From Sphingomonadaceae bacterium (lineage in GTDB: Bacteria; Pseudomonadota; Alphaproteobacteria; Sphingomonadales; Sphingomonadaceae), in contig CANJBY010000009.1 in the NCBI GenBank assembly GCA_947472735.1, positions 1-62,359 of the forward strand: DNA of 62,359 nucleotides. The letters are read 5' to 3'. The stretch's first letter is position 1. Every line of letters starts with the position of its first letter. The notes below the pieces were generated by a model. It was not told the DNA's origin. It made no database searches and saw only the letters and a program-made list of their open reading frames with translations. Position numbers and translations under genes: made by a program. Of this stretch, positions 55,927 to 62,359 are shown in pieces.

Positions 55927-56226
55927 TCAGAAGTAGCGCCCCACACTCTCGATATGCTCCACCTTCGGTGGTGCGACAAAATAGGGCCCAGCGAGTGCTC
56001 GCCATTGCCCGAACAGATCCGATTCCCGAAAGACAACCATATGGTCTTCCACCCGGTCCCATTGCACAATGAGCCGGTACTGCGCGGGATCTTCCGTCAC
56101 CCGCGTCAATTCCATTGAGCGACAACCTGCTGCCTGACGCAGCACGGCCGAAGCCTTGGAAACCGCAGCCTCGAATTCCCCGGCATTCGCCGGGTCGATC
56201 GTCAGGCTGGCGATTTCGGTGATCAT
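55927..56226 (-). CDS. Antibiotic biosynthesis monooxygenase (ABM) family protein
   Basis: This 99-residue protein has the ABM ferredoxin-like fold: ITEIASLTIDPANAGEFEAAVSKASAVLRQAAGCRSMEL split in its helices, and YRLIVQWDRVEDHMVVFRESD. These domains act in quinone oxidation, haem degradation or as small oxidases. It overlaps the adenosine kinase stop as ATGA and precedes the NHL gene by 26 bases. Confidence 0.87.
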   Translation of the reverse strand: MITEIASLTIDPANAGEFEAAVSKASAVLRQAAGCRSMELTRVTEDPAQYRLIVQWDRVEDHMVVFRESDLFGQWRALAGPYFVAPPKVEHIESVGRYF

Positions 56227-57212
56227 GCCGCTACGCCTGCCAACTCCGCAAGGGAGCATTCGGGGCGAGCGCCGTAATGGCTAAGAATTTCTGCCGCCGC
56301 GAGGCCGCCAAGGCGTCCGCACTCGGCCAGCGGGAGCCCACGGCTGATGCCATAGAGCACGCCGGCAGCGTAAAGATCGCCCGCACCGGTGCTGTCCACC
56401 AGTCGTTCCAGCGGAGCGGCGGGCACGTGGACGCGTTCCTCGCCGCGTACCAGCATCGAGCCCTTGGCACTGAGCGTGATGGCAGCAAGTTCGACCTGGC
56501 TCTTAAGCTGGTCGGCCGCTGCCTCCATGTCGGTGGTGCCGAGCAGCGCTTCGACCTCGTGCTCGTTGGCGAACAGGATGTCGACGTGGCCGTTGATGAA
56601 TTCCGCGAACTCATCGCGGTAGCGGTGGACGCAGAAGCTGTCCGACAGGGTCAGCGCGACCTTGCGGCCCGCTGCGCGAGCGAGCTTCGCGGCCTTGTAG
56701 AAAGCCTGCTTGGCCTGCGGCGGATCGAACAGGTAGCCTTCGAGATAGGTGATCCGCGAATCCGCGACCAGCTGCGGGTCGACGTCAGCTTCGGTCAACT
56801 CGACGCAGGCCCCGAGGTGGGTGTTCATGGTGCGCTGGGCATCGGGCGTGACCAGAATCAGGCAGCGAGCCGTGGCGGTGCCTTCGGCAGCCGCGGCCGT
56901 GGCGTAATCGACCCCGATCGAATGCAGGTCGTGCGCGAAGATCCGGCCGAACTCGTCGTCCTTGACGCGGCCGATGAAGGCGGCCTTTCCGCCGAACGAA
57001 GCAACCCCGGCGATGGTGTTGGCCGCGGAACCGCCCGAAGCTTCGACTGCGCTGCCCATGATTTCGTAGATCGCATGGGCGCGGGCTTCGTCGATCAGGG
57101 CCATGCCGCCCTTGGGCATGCCTTCGGCCGCCAGCAGGGCGTCATCGGCCTGGGCCAGAATGTCGACGATGGCATTGCCGATTCCGAGGACATCGTATTT
57201 CGCTTCGCTCAT
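56223..57212 (-). CDS. Adenosine kinase (PfkB family)
   Basis: This 329-residue kinase removes adenosine, the product of AhcY, by making AMP and so pulls the SAM cycle forward. Signs are GNAIVDILAQ near the start, GGSAANTIAGVASFGGKAAFIGRVKDDEFG in pieces (the PfkB first signature), and DSTGAGDLYAAG with the catalytic Asp. Sugar kinase activity cannot be excluded, but this subgroup next to ahcY is adenosine kinase. The start is 57212 (MSEAKYD). Confidence 0.9.
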   Translation of the reverse strand: MSEAKYDVLGIGNAIVDILAQADDALLAAEGMPKGGMALIDEARAHAIYEIMGSAVEASGGSAANTIAGVASFGGKAAFIGRVKDDEFGRIFAHDLHSIGVDYATAAAAEGTATARCLILVTPDAQRTMNTHLGACVELTEADVDPQLVADSRITYLEGYLFDPPQAKQAFYKAAKLARAAGRKVALTLSDSFCVHRYRDEFAEFINGHVDILFANEHEVEALLGTTDMEAAADQLKSQVELAAITLSAKGSMLVRGEERVHVPAAPLERLVDSTGAGDLYAAGVLYGISRGLPLAECGRLGGLAAAEILSHYGARPECSLAELAGVAA

Positions 57213-57278
57213 CGTGGTGCTCCGTCTGAAATTGGTCCTCTCCATCTCGCTTCAGCGCCGATGGTGAGGTGGTAGTTC

Positions 57279-57324
57279 GTCCGCGACGGACGGAGGGGCA
57301 GACGTGTAAACGCCTTGCCCCTCC
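57279..57324. repeat. Inverted repeats in the ahcY-adenosine kinase spacer
   Basis: Two hairpins lie together: GTCCG-CGA-CGGAC (57279-57291) and a 9-bp stem GGAGGGGCA/TGCCCCTCC (57292-57324). There is no T-run, so they look like a REP-type element rather than a terminator. C-rich CTCC motifs recall the repeat at 7421-7541. Confidence 0.5.
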
Positions 57325-57387
57325 ACCGCGCTGCGGGCAGGTCCTCCCCCTCTGCCCCAAGGGACAAACGGGGAGAATCTGGCAGGA

Positions 57388-58779
57388 TTAGTAACGGTAG
57401 TGGTCGGGCTTGTAAGGGCCTTCCAGCGGCACGTTGATATAGTCCGCCTGCTTCTTGCTGAGCGTGGTCAGATGCACGCCAAGCTTTGCGAGGTGCAGCG
57501 CCGCGACCTTTTCGTCGAGGTGCTTGGGCAGGACGTACACGTCGTTCTTGTACTGCTCGGGGTTGGTGTACAGCTCGATCTGCGCCAGCGTCTGGTTGGT
57601 GAAGCTGGAGCTCATCACGAAGCTGGGGTGGCCGGTGGCGCAGCCCAGGTTCACCAGGCGGCCCTTGGCGAGGATGATGATCTGCTTGCCGTCCGGGAAT
57701 TCCACCAGGTCCGTGCCCGGCTTGATCTCGGTCCACTTGTAGTTGTCGAGAGCGGCGATCTGGATCTCGCTGTCGAAGTGTCCGATGTTGCAGACGATCG
57801 ACATCGGCTTCATCGCCATCATCTGCTCGGCGGTGATGACGTCCTCGTTACCAGTGGCGGTGCAGAAGATGTCGCAACGCTGGATCGCCTCTTCCATGGT
57901 GACGACTTCATAGCCTTCCATGGCGGCCTGCAGAGCGCAGATCGGGTCGATCTCGGTGACCATCACGCGGGCGCCGCCCTGGCGCAGCGAGGCGGCCGAG
58001 CCCTTGCCAACGTCACCGAAACCGGCGACGCAGGCAACCTTGCCGGCGAGCATCACGTCAGTGGCGCGACGGATCGCGTCAACCAGCGATTCCTTGCAGC
58101 CGTAGAGGTTGTCGAACTTCGACTTGGTCACTGAGTCATTCACGTTGATCGCGGGGAACGGCAGCTTGCCTTCCTTGGCGATCTGGTAAAGCCGGTGCAC
58201 GCCGGTGGTGGTCTCTTCCGAGACGCCCTTGATGTTCTGGACCGTCTTGGTGAGATAGCCCGGACGCGCCTTGACGAAGGCGTTGAGCGCGCGGACGAAC
58301 TCGATTTCTTCAGCATTGCTCGGCTCGAATAGCTTTTCGCCGGCCTCGACGCGTGCGCCCCACAGGGCGAACATGGTGGCATCGCCGCCATCGTCGAGGA
58401 TCATGTTGCAGGTCTGGTCGCCCCAATCGAAGATCTGGGCAACGTAGTCCCAGTACTCAGCCAGGGTCTCGCCCTTCACGGCGAACACGGGGATGCCTTC
58501 CGCGGCGATCGCGGCGGCGGCGTGGTCCTGGGTCGAGAAGATGTTGCAGGTTGCCCAGCGCACATCGGCGCCCAGCGCGGTCAGCGTTTCGATCAGCACG
58601 GCGGTCTGGATCGTCATGTGCAGCGAACCGGTGATCCGTGCGCCCTTGAGCGGCTTGGATGCACCGAATTCCTCGCGCAGGGCCATCAGGCCGGGCATTT
58701 CGGTTTCAGCGATGTTGATTTCGGCGCGGCCGAACTTGGCCAGGCCAATGTCCGCGACAACGTAGTCAGTGAAGCTCAT
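57388..58779 (-). CDS. ahcY: Adenosylhomocysteinase
   Basis: This 463-residue NAD enzyme splits S-adenosylhomocysteine to adenosine and homocysteine. It has [16 protein letters not shown] with the catalytic His, the [14 protein letters not shown] segment, [10 protein letters not shown] with the NAD-linked Lys, the NAD loop [11 protein letters not shown], and the conserved end YKPDHYRY. Its length with a bacterial insert is normal. It follows metK by 29 bases, so it is co-transcribed with it. Confidence 0.97.
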   Translation of the reverse strand: MSFTDYVVADIGLAKFGRAEINIAETEMPGLMALREEFGASKPLKGARITGSLHMTIQTAVLIETLTALGADVRWATCNIFSTQDHAAAAIAAEGIPVFAVKGETLAEYWDYVAQIFDWGDQTCNMILDDGGDATMFALWGARVEAGEKLFEPSNAEEIEFVRALNAFVKARPGYLTKTVQNIKGVSEETTTGVHRLYQIAKEGKLPFPAINVNDSVTKSKFDNLYGCKESLVDAIRRATDVMLAGKVACVAGFGDVGKGSAASLRQGGARVMVTEIDPICALQAAMEGYEVVTMEEAIQRCDIFCTATGNEDVITAEQMMAMKPMSIVCNIGHFDSEIQIAALDNYKWTEIKPGTDLVEFPDGKQIIILAKGRLVNLGCATGHPSFVMSSSFTNQTLAQIELYTNPEQYKNDVYVLPKHLDEKVAALHLAKLGVHLTTLSKKQADYINVPLEGPYKPDHYRY

Positions 58780-58808
58780 GGTTCTGTCTTTCGAATAGGA
58801 AGTCGGGT

Positions 58809-60020
58809 TCAGGCGAGCGCCGCCTTGAGATCGTCGATCAGGTCGGTCCGCTCCCAGGAGAAGAAGTCGCCTTCAGCCTTGCGGCCAAAGTGACCATAGG
58901 CAGCAGTCTTGCGGTAGATCGGCTTGTTGAGGCCCAGATGCGTACGGATGCCGCGCGGGGTCATGCCACCGAGCTTGTCGATCTTGCCGATCGCCGCTTC
59001 GATTGCTGCATCGTCTACCGTACCCGTGCCGTGGGTATCGACATAGAGCGACAGCGGCTTGGCAATGCCGATGGCATAAGCCAGCTGGATCGTGCAGCGC
59101 TTGGCGAGGCCGGCAGCAACGATGTTCTTGGCGAGGTAGCGGCTGATGTAAGCCGCCGAACGGTCAACCTTCGTCGGGTCCTTGCCCGAGAACGCGCCGC
59201 CGCCGTGCGGAGCCGCACCGCCGTAAGTGTCGACGATGATCTTGCGGCCGGTCAAACCGGCATCGCCGTCAGGACCACCGATCTCGAAGCTGCCGGTCGG
59301 GTTGATGTGATAAACCGTCTCGTCCGAGAGCAGTTCGGCCGGGATCACGCTGGCGATCACCTTCTTCACGTATGCGTGAAGCTCGGCTTCCTTGGCGCCT
59401 TCGTCATAGCCGGGGGCGTGCTGCGAGGACACGACGATCGCGGTAGCGGCCGCCGGCTTGCCGTCCTTGAAGCGCAGGGTCACCTGGCTCTTGGTGTCGG
59501 GCTCGAGGAAGGGCGCAGCGCCCGAATGACGGTCAGCCGCCATCTGCTCGAGGATCTTGTGGCTATAGTAGAGCGTCGCCGGCATCAGGTCCGGGGTCTC
59601 GTCGCAGGCGAAACCGAACATGATGCCCTGGTCGCCGGCGCCTTCGTCCTTGTTGCTCGAAGCATCGACGCCCTGCGCAATGTGCGCAGACTGGGCGTGG
59701 AGGCGGTTGATGAATTCCAGCTTCTCCCAGTGGAAGCCGTCCTGCTCGTAACCGATCTCGCGCACGGTGTTGCGCACCGCGGCTTCGATTTCGGCCTGGG
59801 CACCGGGGGCCCATTCGCCGTTTTCGTAGACGCCCTTGCAGCGGATTTCACCGGCGAGCACGACCAGCTGGGTCGTGGTCAGGGTTTCGCAACCGATGCG
59901 TGCTTCGGGGTCCTTCGAAAGGAACAGGTCAACGATGGCGTCCGAGATCTGGTCCGACACCTTGTCGGGATGGCCTTCGGAAACGCTTTCGGAGGTAAAG
60001 AGATAATCTTGGCGGGCCAT
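58809..60020 (-). CDS. metK: S-adenosylmethionine synthetase
   Basis: This 403-residue enzyme makes SAM from methionine and ATP. Marks are [21 protein letters not shown] at the start, the [13 protein letters not shown] signature, [30 protein letters not shown] with the metal and phosphate residues, and an end at AYGHFGR. It lies between methyltransferase-like B and ahcY on the same strand. I cannot tell whether the genome has another copy. Confidence 0.97.
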   Translation of the reverse strand: MARQDYLFTSESVSEGHPDKVSDQISDAIVDLFLSKDPEARIGCETLTTTQLVVLAGEIRCKGVYENGEWAPGAQAEIEAAVRNTVREIGYEQDGFHWEKLEFINRLHAQSAHIAQGVDASSNKDEGAGDQGIMFGFACDETPDLMPATLYYSHKILEQMAADRHSGAAPFLEPDTKSQVTLRFKDGKPAAATAIVVSSQHAPGYDEGAKEAELHAYVKKVIASVIPAELLSDETVYHINPTGSFEIGGPDGDAGLTGRKIIVDTYGGAAPHGGGAFSGKDPTKVDRSAAYISRYLAKNIVAAGLAKRCTIQLAYAIGIAKPLSLYVDTHGTGTVDDAAIEAAIGKIDKLGGMTPRGIRTHLGLNKPIYRKTAAYGHFGRKAEGDFFSWERTDLIDDLKAALA

Positions 60021-60077
60021 GGGGCTCCCTCTCTTGTTGATTGCTGGCTGGATAAATGGATTTGCGCCGTTGCGACG

Positions 60078-61241
60078 CTATTCGCGGATAATCAAGTAGC
60101 TCTCGTCGTTGAACCAGAGTTCGCCGTTCTTTCTCAGCACCTTGCGGGTTGCCTCAAGATAGGCGGGATTGCTCATCGCTTCAGCCAGACGTGCGTCGTC
60201 GATCTGCGCGACGTAGGTAGCGGCGTTCCATGCGGCAAGCAATGTCGAGGTCCCGATGCTCGCCCGCTCGCTCTCGATCTCGTCGGGCAGAGTGTGCATC
60301 TCGTAGCGGAACAGCGATTCGGAGCTGGGCAGCGGATCGAAACGATAGTTCCGGGCTTCATCGCCCAGGGCCTGCTTCGTGGCCTCGAGCAACATGTGGC
60401 GGGACATGGTGAAGGGATCTTCGCTCGGCCAGACCTGCTGGACGATTTCGAGCGCCGGATCGTTGCCCGCGGAGTGGATCCCGAGCAGCCGGCCCTTGGG
60501 GCGCAGGCCCTTCGCCAGCGGTGCGAGCACGCGTCCGGCCTTGAACTCGGTGCTGGCCGAAAGCCGGAAAGGCTGGCTGGCGATCGCGAGATCGTAATCG
60601 GCGCGCGGGGCGTCGCGGCGGGGAATGACGTCTTCGAGGATGAACGAGCAATCCTCGCGGTAAATGATCAGCGTGGTCGGAACCTCGGGGATCATGCTGC
60701 CGGTCTTCTCGGAAGTCTTGGTCCGCCAGGTGCGCGCCAGGAAAGGCTGCAGGGCAAGGATCTGCTTCTCGAATTCGGCCGAAGTGCCGCCCTTCAGCAC
60801 CACTTCCTTCCACACCATCTTGGCGCGGGCTTCCGGCTTGGCGGGGACCAGCCAGGGGGCCTCGCCGTAGGAGATGTTGGTGATCGCCAGGACCGTCTCG
60901 GGATGTTCGAAGAACCGGTCGGGCATCTTGTCGAGCGTCAGGCGGACGTCCTCGAGGCTGATTTCCTTGCCGGCGATCAGGAACGGATGGCGCGGATACT
61001 GCGTATGCATGGAACGCATCACGCGGGCCAGCACCGTGCCGTCGCCAATGCCGGCGTCGAAGAAGCGCACCGCCGGGGGCGAAGGCTCAAGGTTCTTCAG
61101 TTCGCGGGCAACGCGATCGGCCACGACCCACTTTTCCGAGCAGGTGTTGACGAACATCAGGTACTTCTGACGGTTGTCATAGAAGCGGAAATTGGTTTCC
61201 GACTTCTCGGACCCGGCTTCGTTAGCGGGCTGGGCTGTCAT
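60078..61241 (-). CDS. SAM methyltransferase-like protein B
   Basis: This 387-residue protein shares its whole core with protein A at 45307-46707: NFRFYDNRQKYLMFVN (17-32), motif I FFDAGIGDGTVLARVM (60-75), KEISLEDVRLTLDKMPDRFFEHPETVLAI and LLAAWNAATYVAQ. It lacks the HTH-like N-terminal domain. It is placed 57 bases before metK, at the head of the SAM-cycle gene run, which supports SAM use. Substrate and reaction are unknown. Confidence 0.82.
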   Translation of the reverse strand: MTAQPANEAGSEKSETNFRFYDNRQKYLMFVNTCSEKWVVADRVARELKNLEPSPPAVRFFDAGIGDGTVLARVMRSMHTQYPRHPFLIAGKEISLEDVRLTLDKMPDRFFEHPETVLAITNISYGEAPWLVPAKPEARAKMVWKEVVLKGGTSAEFEKQILALQPFLARTWRTKTSEKTGSMIPEVPTTLIIYREDCSFILEDVIPRRDAPRADYDLAIASQPFRLSASTEFKAGRVLAPLAKGLRPKGRLLGIHSAGNDPALEIVQQVWPSEDPFTMSRHMLLEATKQALGDEARNYRFDPLPSSESLFRYEMHTLPDEIESERASIGTSTLLAAWNAATYVAQIDDARLAEAMSNPAYLEATRKVLRKNGELWFNDESYLIIRE

Positions 61242-61756
61242 GGGCTGCGCCTTTCATCCTCGTTGTGAAGACGGCTGAGAAGCGCGGTATCCGCTCTCCC
61301 CTCGTCTTTTCTTGAAGGGTGGATCGGAGTTGCCGGGCTCCGGGTAAACCACATTCGGTCCCAACGGTCGCTGGTGGGCAGCTGCCCACACAGGCGGGCG
61401 AATGGCTGGCGCGCCGCTTCCGCCGCGGAAACCGGCGCCCGTACGTGTCGGCAAGCAGGACGGGCGACAGATTCCGCCCGCCCCTCATGGCGGCTGCCTT
61501 CCGCATCTCCGGCGCAGTTCTTCCGTTTCAGGCAAAGCCCTGCAACCGCGCAGTTTTTATTGGGCAGTTCCGACTCCACAGTCGCTTGCCGCCCCATCCT
61601 GAATGATGATTTTCCGCCCGACGGTTCAAAGTTTTTCCGCTGCAGACAATTACGCGGCCAGGTTGCGGCCTATCGAACTGGTGAGACATTGGAAGAGTGG
61701 CGGGCCGACCTGCCCTCGTGACCCGAAGACTCGCTGCCGAGAGGATTAGAAATCAC
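61242..61756. promoter_or_regulatory. 515-base divergent regulatory region
   Basis: No gene is supported here. The region separates methyltransferase-like B (minus) from the MetE-like gene (plus) and must hold both promoters. It contains a perfect 16-bp palindrome GTGGGCAGCTGCCCAC at 61374-61389, a cGGGCG/CGCCCg stem near 61460-61480, and a weak hairpin with TTTTTATT at 61541-61561. Long leaders are possible on both sides. I looked for SAM-II, SAH and cobalamin riboswitch features and could not recognise any. Confidence 0.5.
61374..61389. promoter_or_regulatory. 16-bp perfect palindrome, candidate operator
   Basis: GTGGGCAGCTGCCCAC is fully self-complementary and lies 133 bases upstream of methyltransferase-like B and 368 bases upstream of the MetE-like gene, in the divergent region. 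Confidence 0.4.
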
Positions 61757-62359
61757 ATGAGACGTTCCACCGATTATTTCCTGAGCACTCACGGCGGCAA
61801 CCTGCCGCGCCCTGCCGAGTTCGACGCCCTTCTCAAGAAGGCCAGCGAGCATCAGGACGAAGTGCAGGCGAAGCTTCCCGGCGCAGTGGCCTGGGTCATC
61901 GACAAGCAGATCGAATGCGGCGTCGATATCATCAACGATGGCGAATACGTGAAGGCGGCCGAGGGCGGCAATTACGGTTCGTACATGGGTGCCCGGTCGA
62001 CCGGCTTCTCGAGCCGCGAACGCCCCGCCGGTGCCAAGCCCAAGCGCGGCTTCACTGCCGAGCGCGAAATTCCGGAATTCCCCGGCTTCTACGAGAGCGG
62101 CCTGTGGTTCGCCGGCTCGGGCGGCCCGGTTCGTCCCGGTTTCATGACCCCCGGTGGCGGGCGGATGACTTTCGGTGACCGTGAACAGGTCTGCGACAGC
62201 GAGATCACCTACACCGGCCAGAAGCTGATCCAGGCCGACATCGACGCCATCAAGAAGGGTCTTGAAGGCAAGAGCGACGTCGACGGTTTCGTCGCCTCGC
62301 TCGGGCCGCTTTCGATGGGTGCCGGCAAGACCAATCTTCACTACAAGAGTGAAGAGGAA
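61757..62359 (+). CDS. MetE-like (cobalamin-independent methionine synthase C-domain) protein, 3' cut
   Basis: The frame is open from the ATG at 61757 to the window edge (201 codons). It begins RRSTDYFLSTHGGNLPRP, the start of the short MetE-like TIM-barrel family that corresponds to the C-terminal domain of MetE, and continues with QIECGVDIINDGEYVK and SYMGARSTGFSSRE. These proteins transfer methyl groups to or from a thiol with zinc; the zinc ligands lie later in the protein, beyond the window. It is divergent from the methyltransferase-like gene and fits a methyl-acceptor or donor step. Confidence 0.85.
   Translation, partial: MRRSTDYFLSTHGGNLPRPAEFDALLKKASEHQDEVQAKLPGAVAWVIDKQIECGVDIINDGEYVKAAEGGNYGSYMGARSTGFSSRERPAGAKPKRGFTAEREIPEFPGFYESGLWFAGSGGPVRPGFMTPGGGRMTFGDREQVCDSEITYTGQKLIQADIDAIKKGLEGKSDVDGFVASLGPLSMGAGKTNLHYKSEEE

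Noticed and set aside
57292..57324. Terminator after ahcY
   Set aside because: The stem is strong, but there is no T-run on either strand; a REP-like repeat is more likely.
58890..61268. A 792-codon open frame on the plus strand
   Set aside because: It lies fully opposite metK and methyltransferase-like B and has a composition typical for antisense frames.
61600..61756. SAM, SAH or cobalamin riboswitch before the MetE-like gene
   Set aside because: I could not find the conserved cores of these classes by eye. A covariance-model scan would decide.

Overview
The window looks like a high-GC alphaproteobacterium of the order Sphingomonadales (Novosphingobium/Sphingobium-like). The grounds are TonB-dependent receptors with a terminal Phe, the gene order rpmF-plsX-fabH-ihfA-merR, a propionyl-CoA carboxylase/methylmalonyl-CoA operon, an EPS locus of the exosortase-A (XrtA/PEP-CTERM) type, and GTG/TTG starts with 4-nt stop/start overlaps. 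No rRNA, tRNA, CRISPR array, transposase or phage structural gene was seen.

Layout. 0-1.1 kb: 3' end of a TonB receptor. 1.2-9.9 kb (minus): propionate operon pccB - DUF2019 - mce - enoyl-CoA hydratase - methylmalonyl-CoA mutase - metY-like (frameshifted) - pccA. 10-14.5 kb (minus): glutathione reductase, then rpmF-plsX-fabH and ihfA-merR. 14.6-17 kb: MAPEG protein, MBL hydrolase, and an S24/LexA-like repressor divergent from two small genes across a GAAC-N7-GAAC SOS-type operator. 17.1-25.5 kb (plus): a tightly overlapping catabolic operon with NTF2-like, SMP-30 lactonase, FMN 2-hydroxyacid dehydrogenase, uronate-dehydrogenase-like reductase, BKACE, two MFS transporters, a lipocalin-like protein and an SDR. 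25.5-29.3 kb (minus): a secreted redox/haem module (small exported protein, pentahaem cytochrome, two-domain GlcG-like lipoprotein). 29.3-33.9 kb (plus): selA without visible partners, sdhB without sdhA, a thioesterase, zapE and a pirin. 33.9-43.3 kb: an incomplete XrtA EPS locus. It keeps the autokinase, chain-length protein, export lipoprotein, PLP decarboxylase, acyl-CoA ligase, GNAT, ACP and hydrolases 2 and 1, but lacks exosortase and glycosyltransferases. Its outer-membrane gene is cut off against the pirin gene. 43.4-53.8 kb: outer-membrane protein, alpha/beta hydrolase, Zn-ribbon protein, methyltransferase-like paralogue A, MFS, a TonB receptor without a signal peptide, an enolase-superfamily enzyme, VOC, NTF2-like and a dienelactone-hydrolase-like protein. 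53.8-62.4 kb (minus): a gene run with methyltransferase-like paralogue B - metK - ahcY - adenosine kinase - ABM - NHL - ThuA - unknown - hydrolase, divergent from a MetE-like methyltransferase cut by the window end.

Working picture. The left part feeds propionyl-CoA to succinyl-CoA. The 17-25 kb operon looks like uptake and breakdown of an unknown lactone or sugar-acid-like compound ending in a BKACE acyl cleavage. The right part groups a complete SAM cycle (MetK, a methyltransferase-like enzyme, AhcY, adenosine kinase, a MetE-like methyl acceptor) with uptake and catabolic enzymes. This is the best candidate here for an undescribed system, possibly methyl-group transfer from a methylated substrate. 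Substrates of both catabolic regions are inference.
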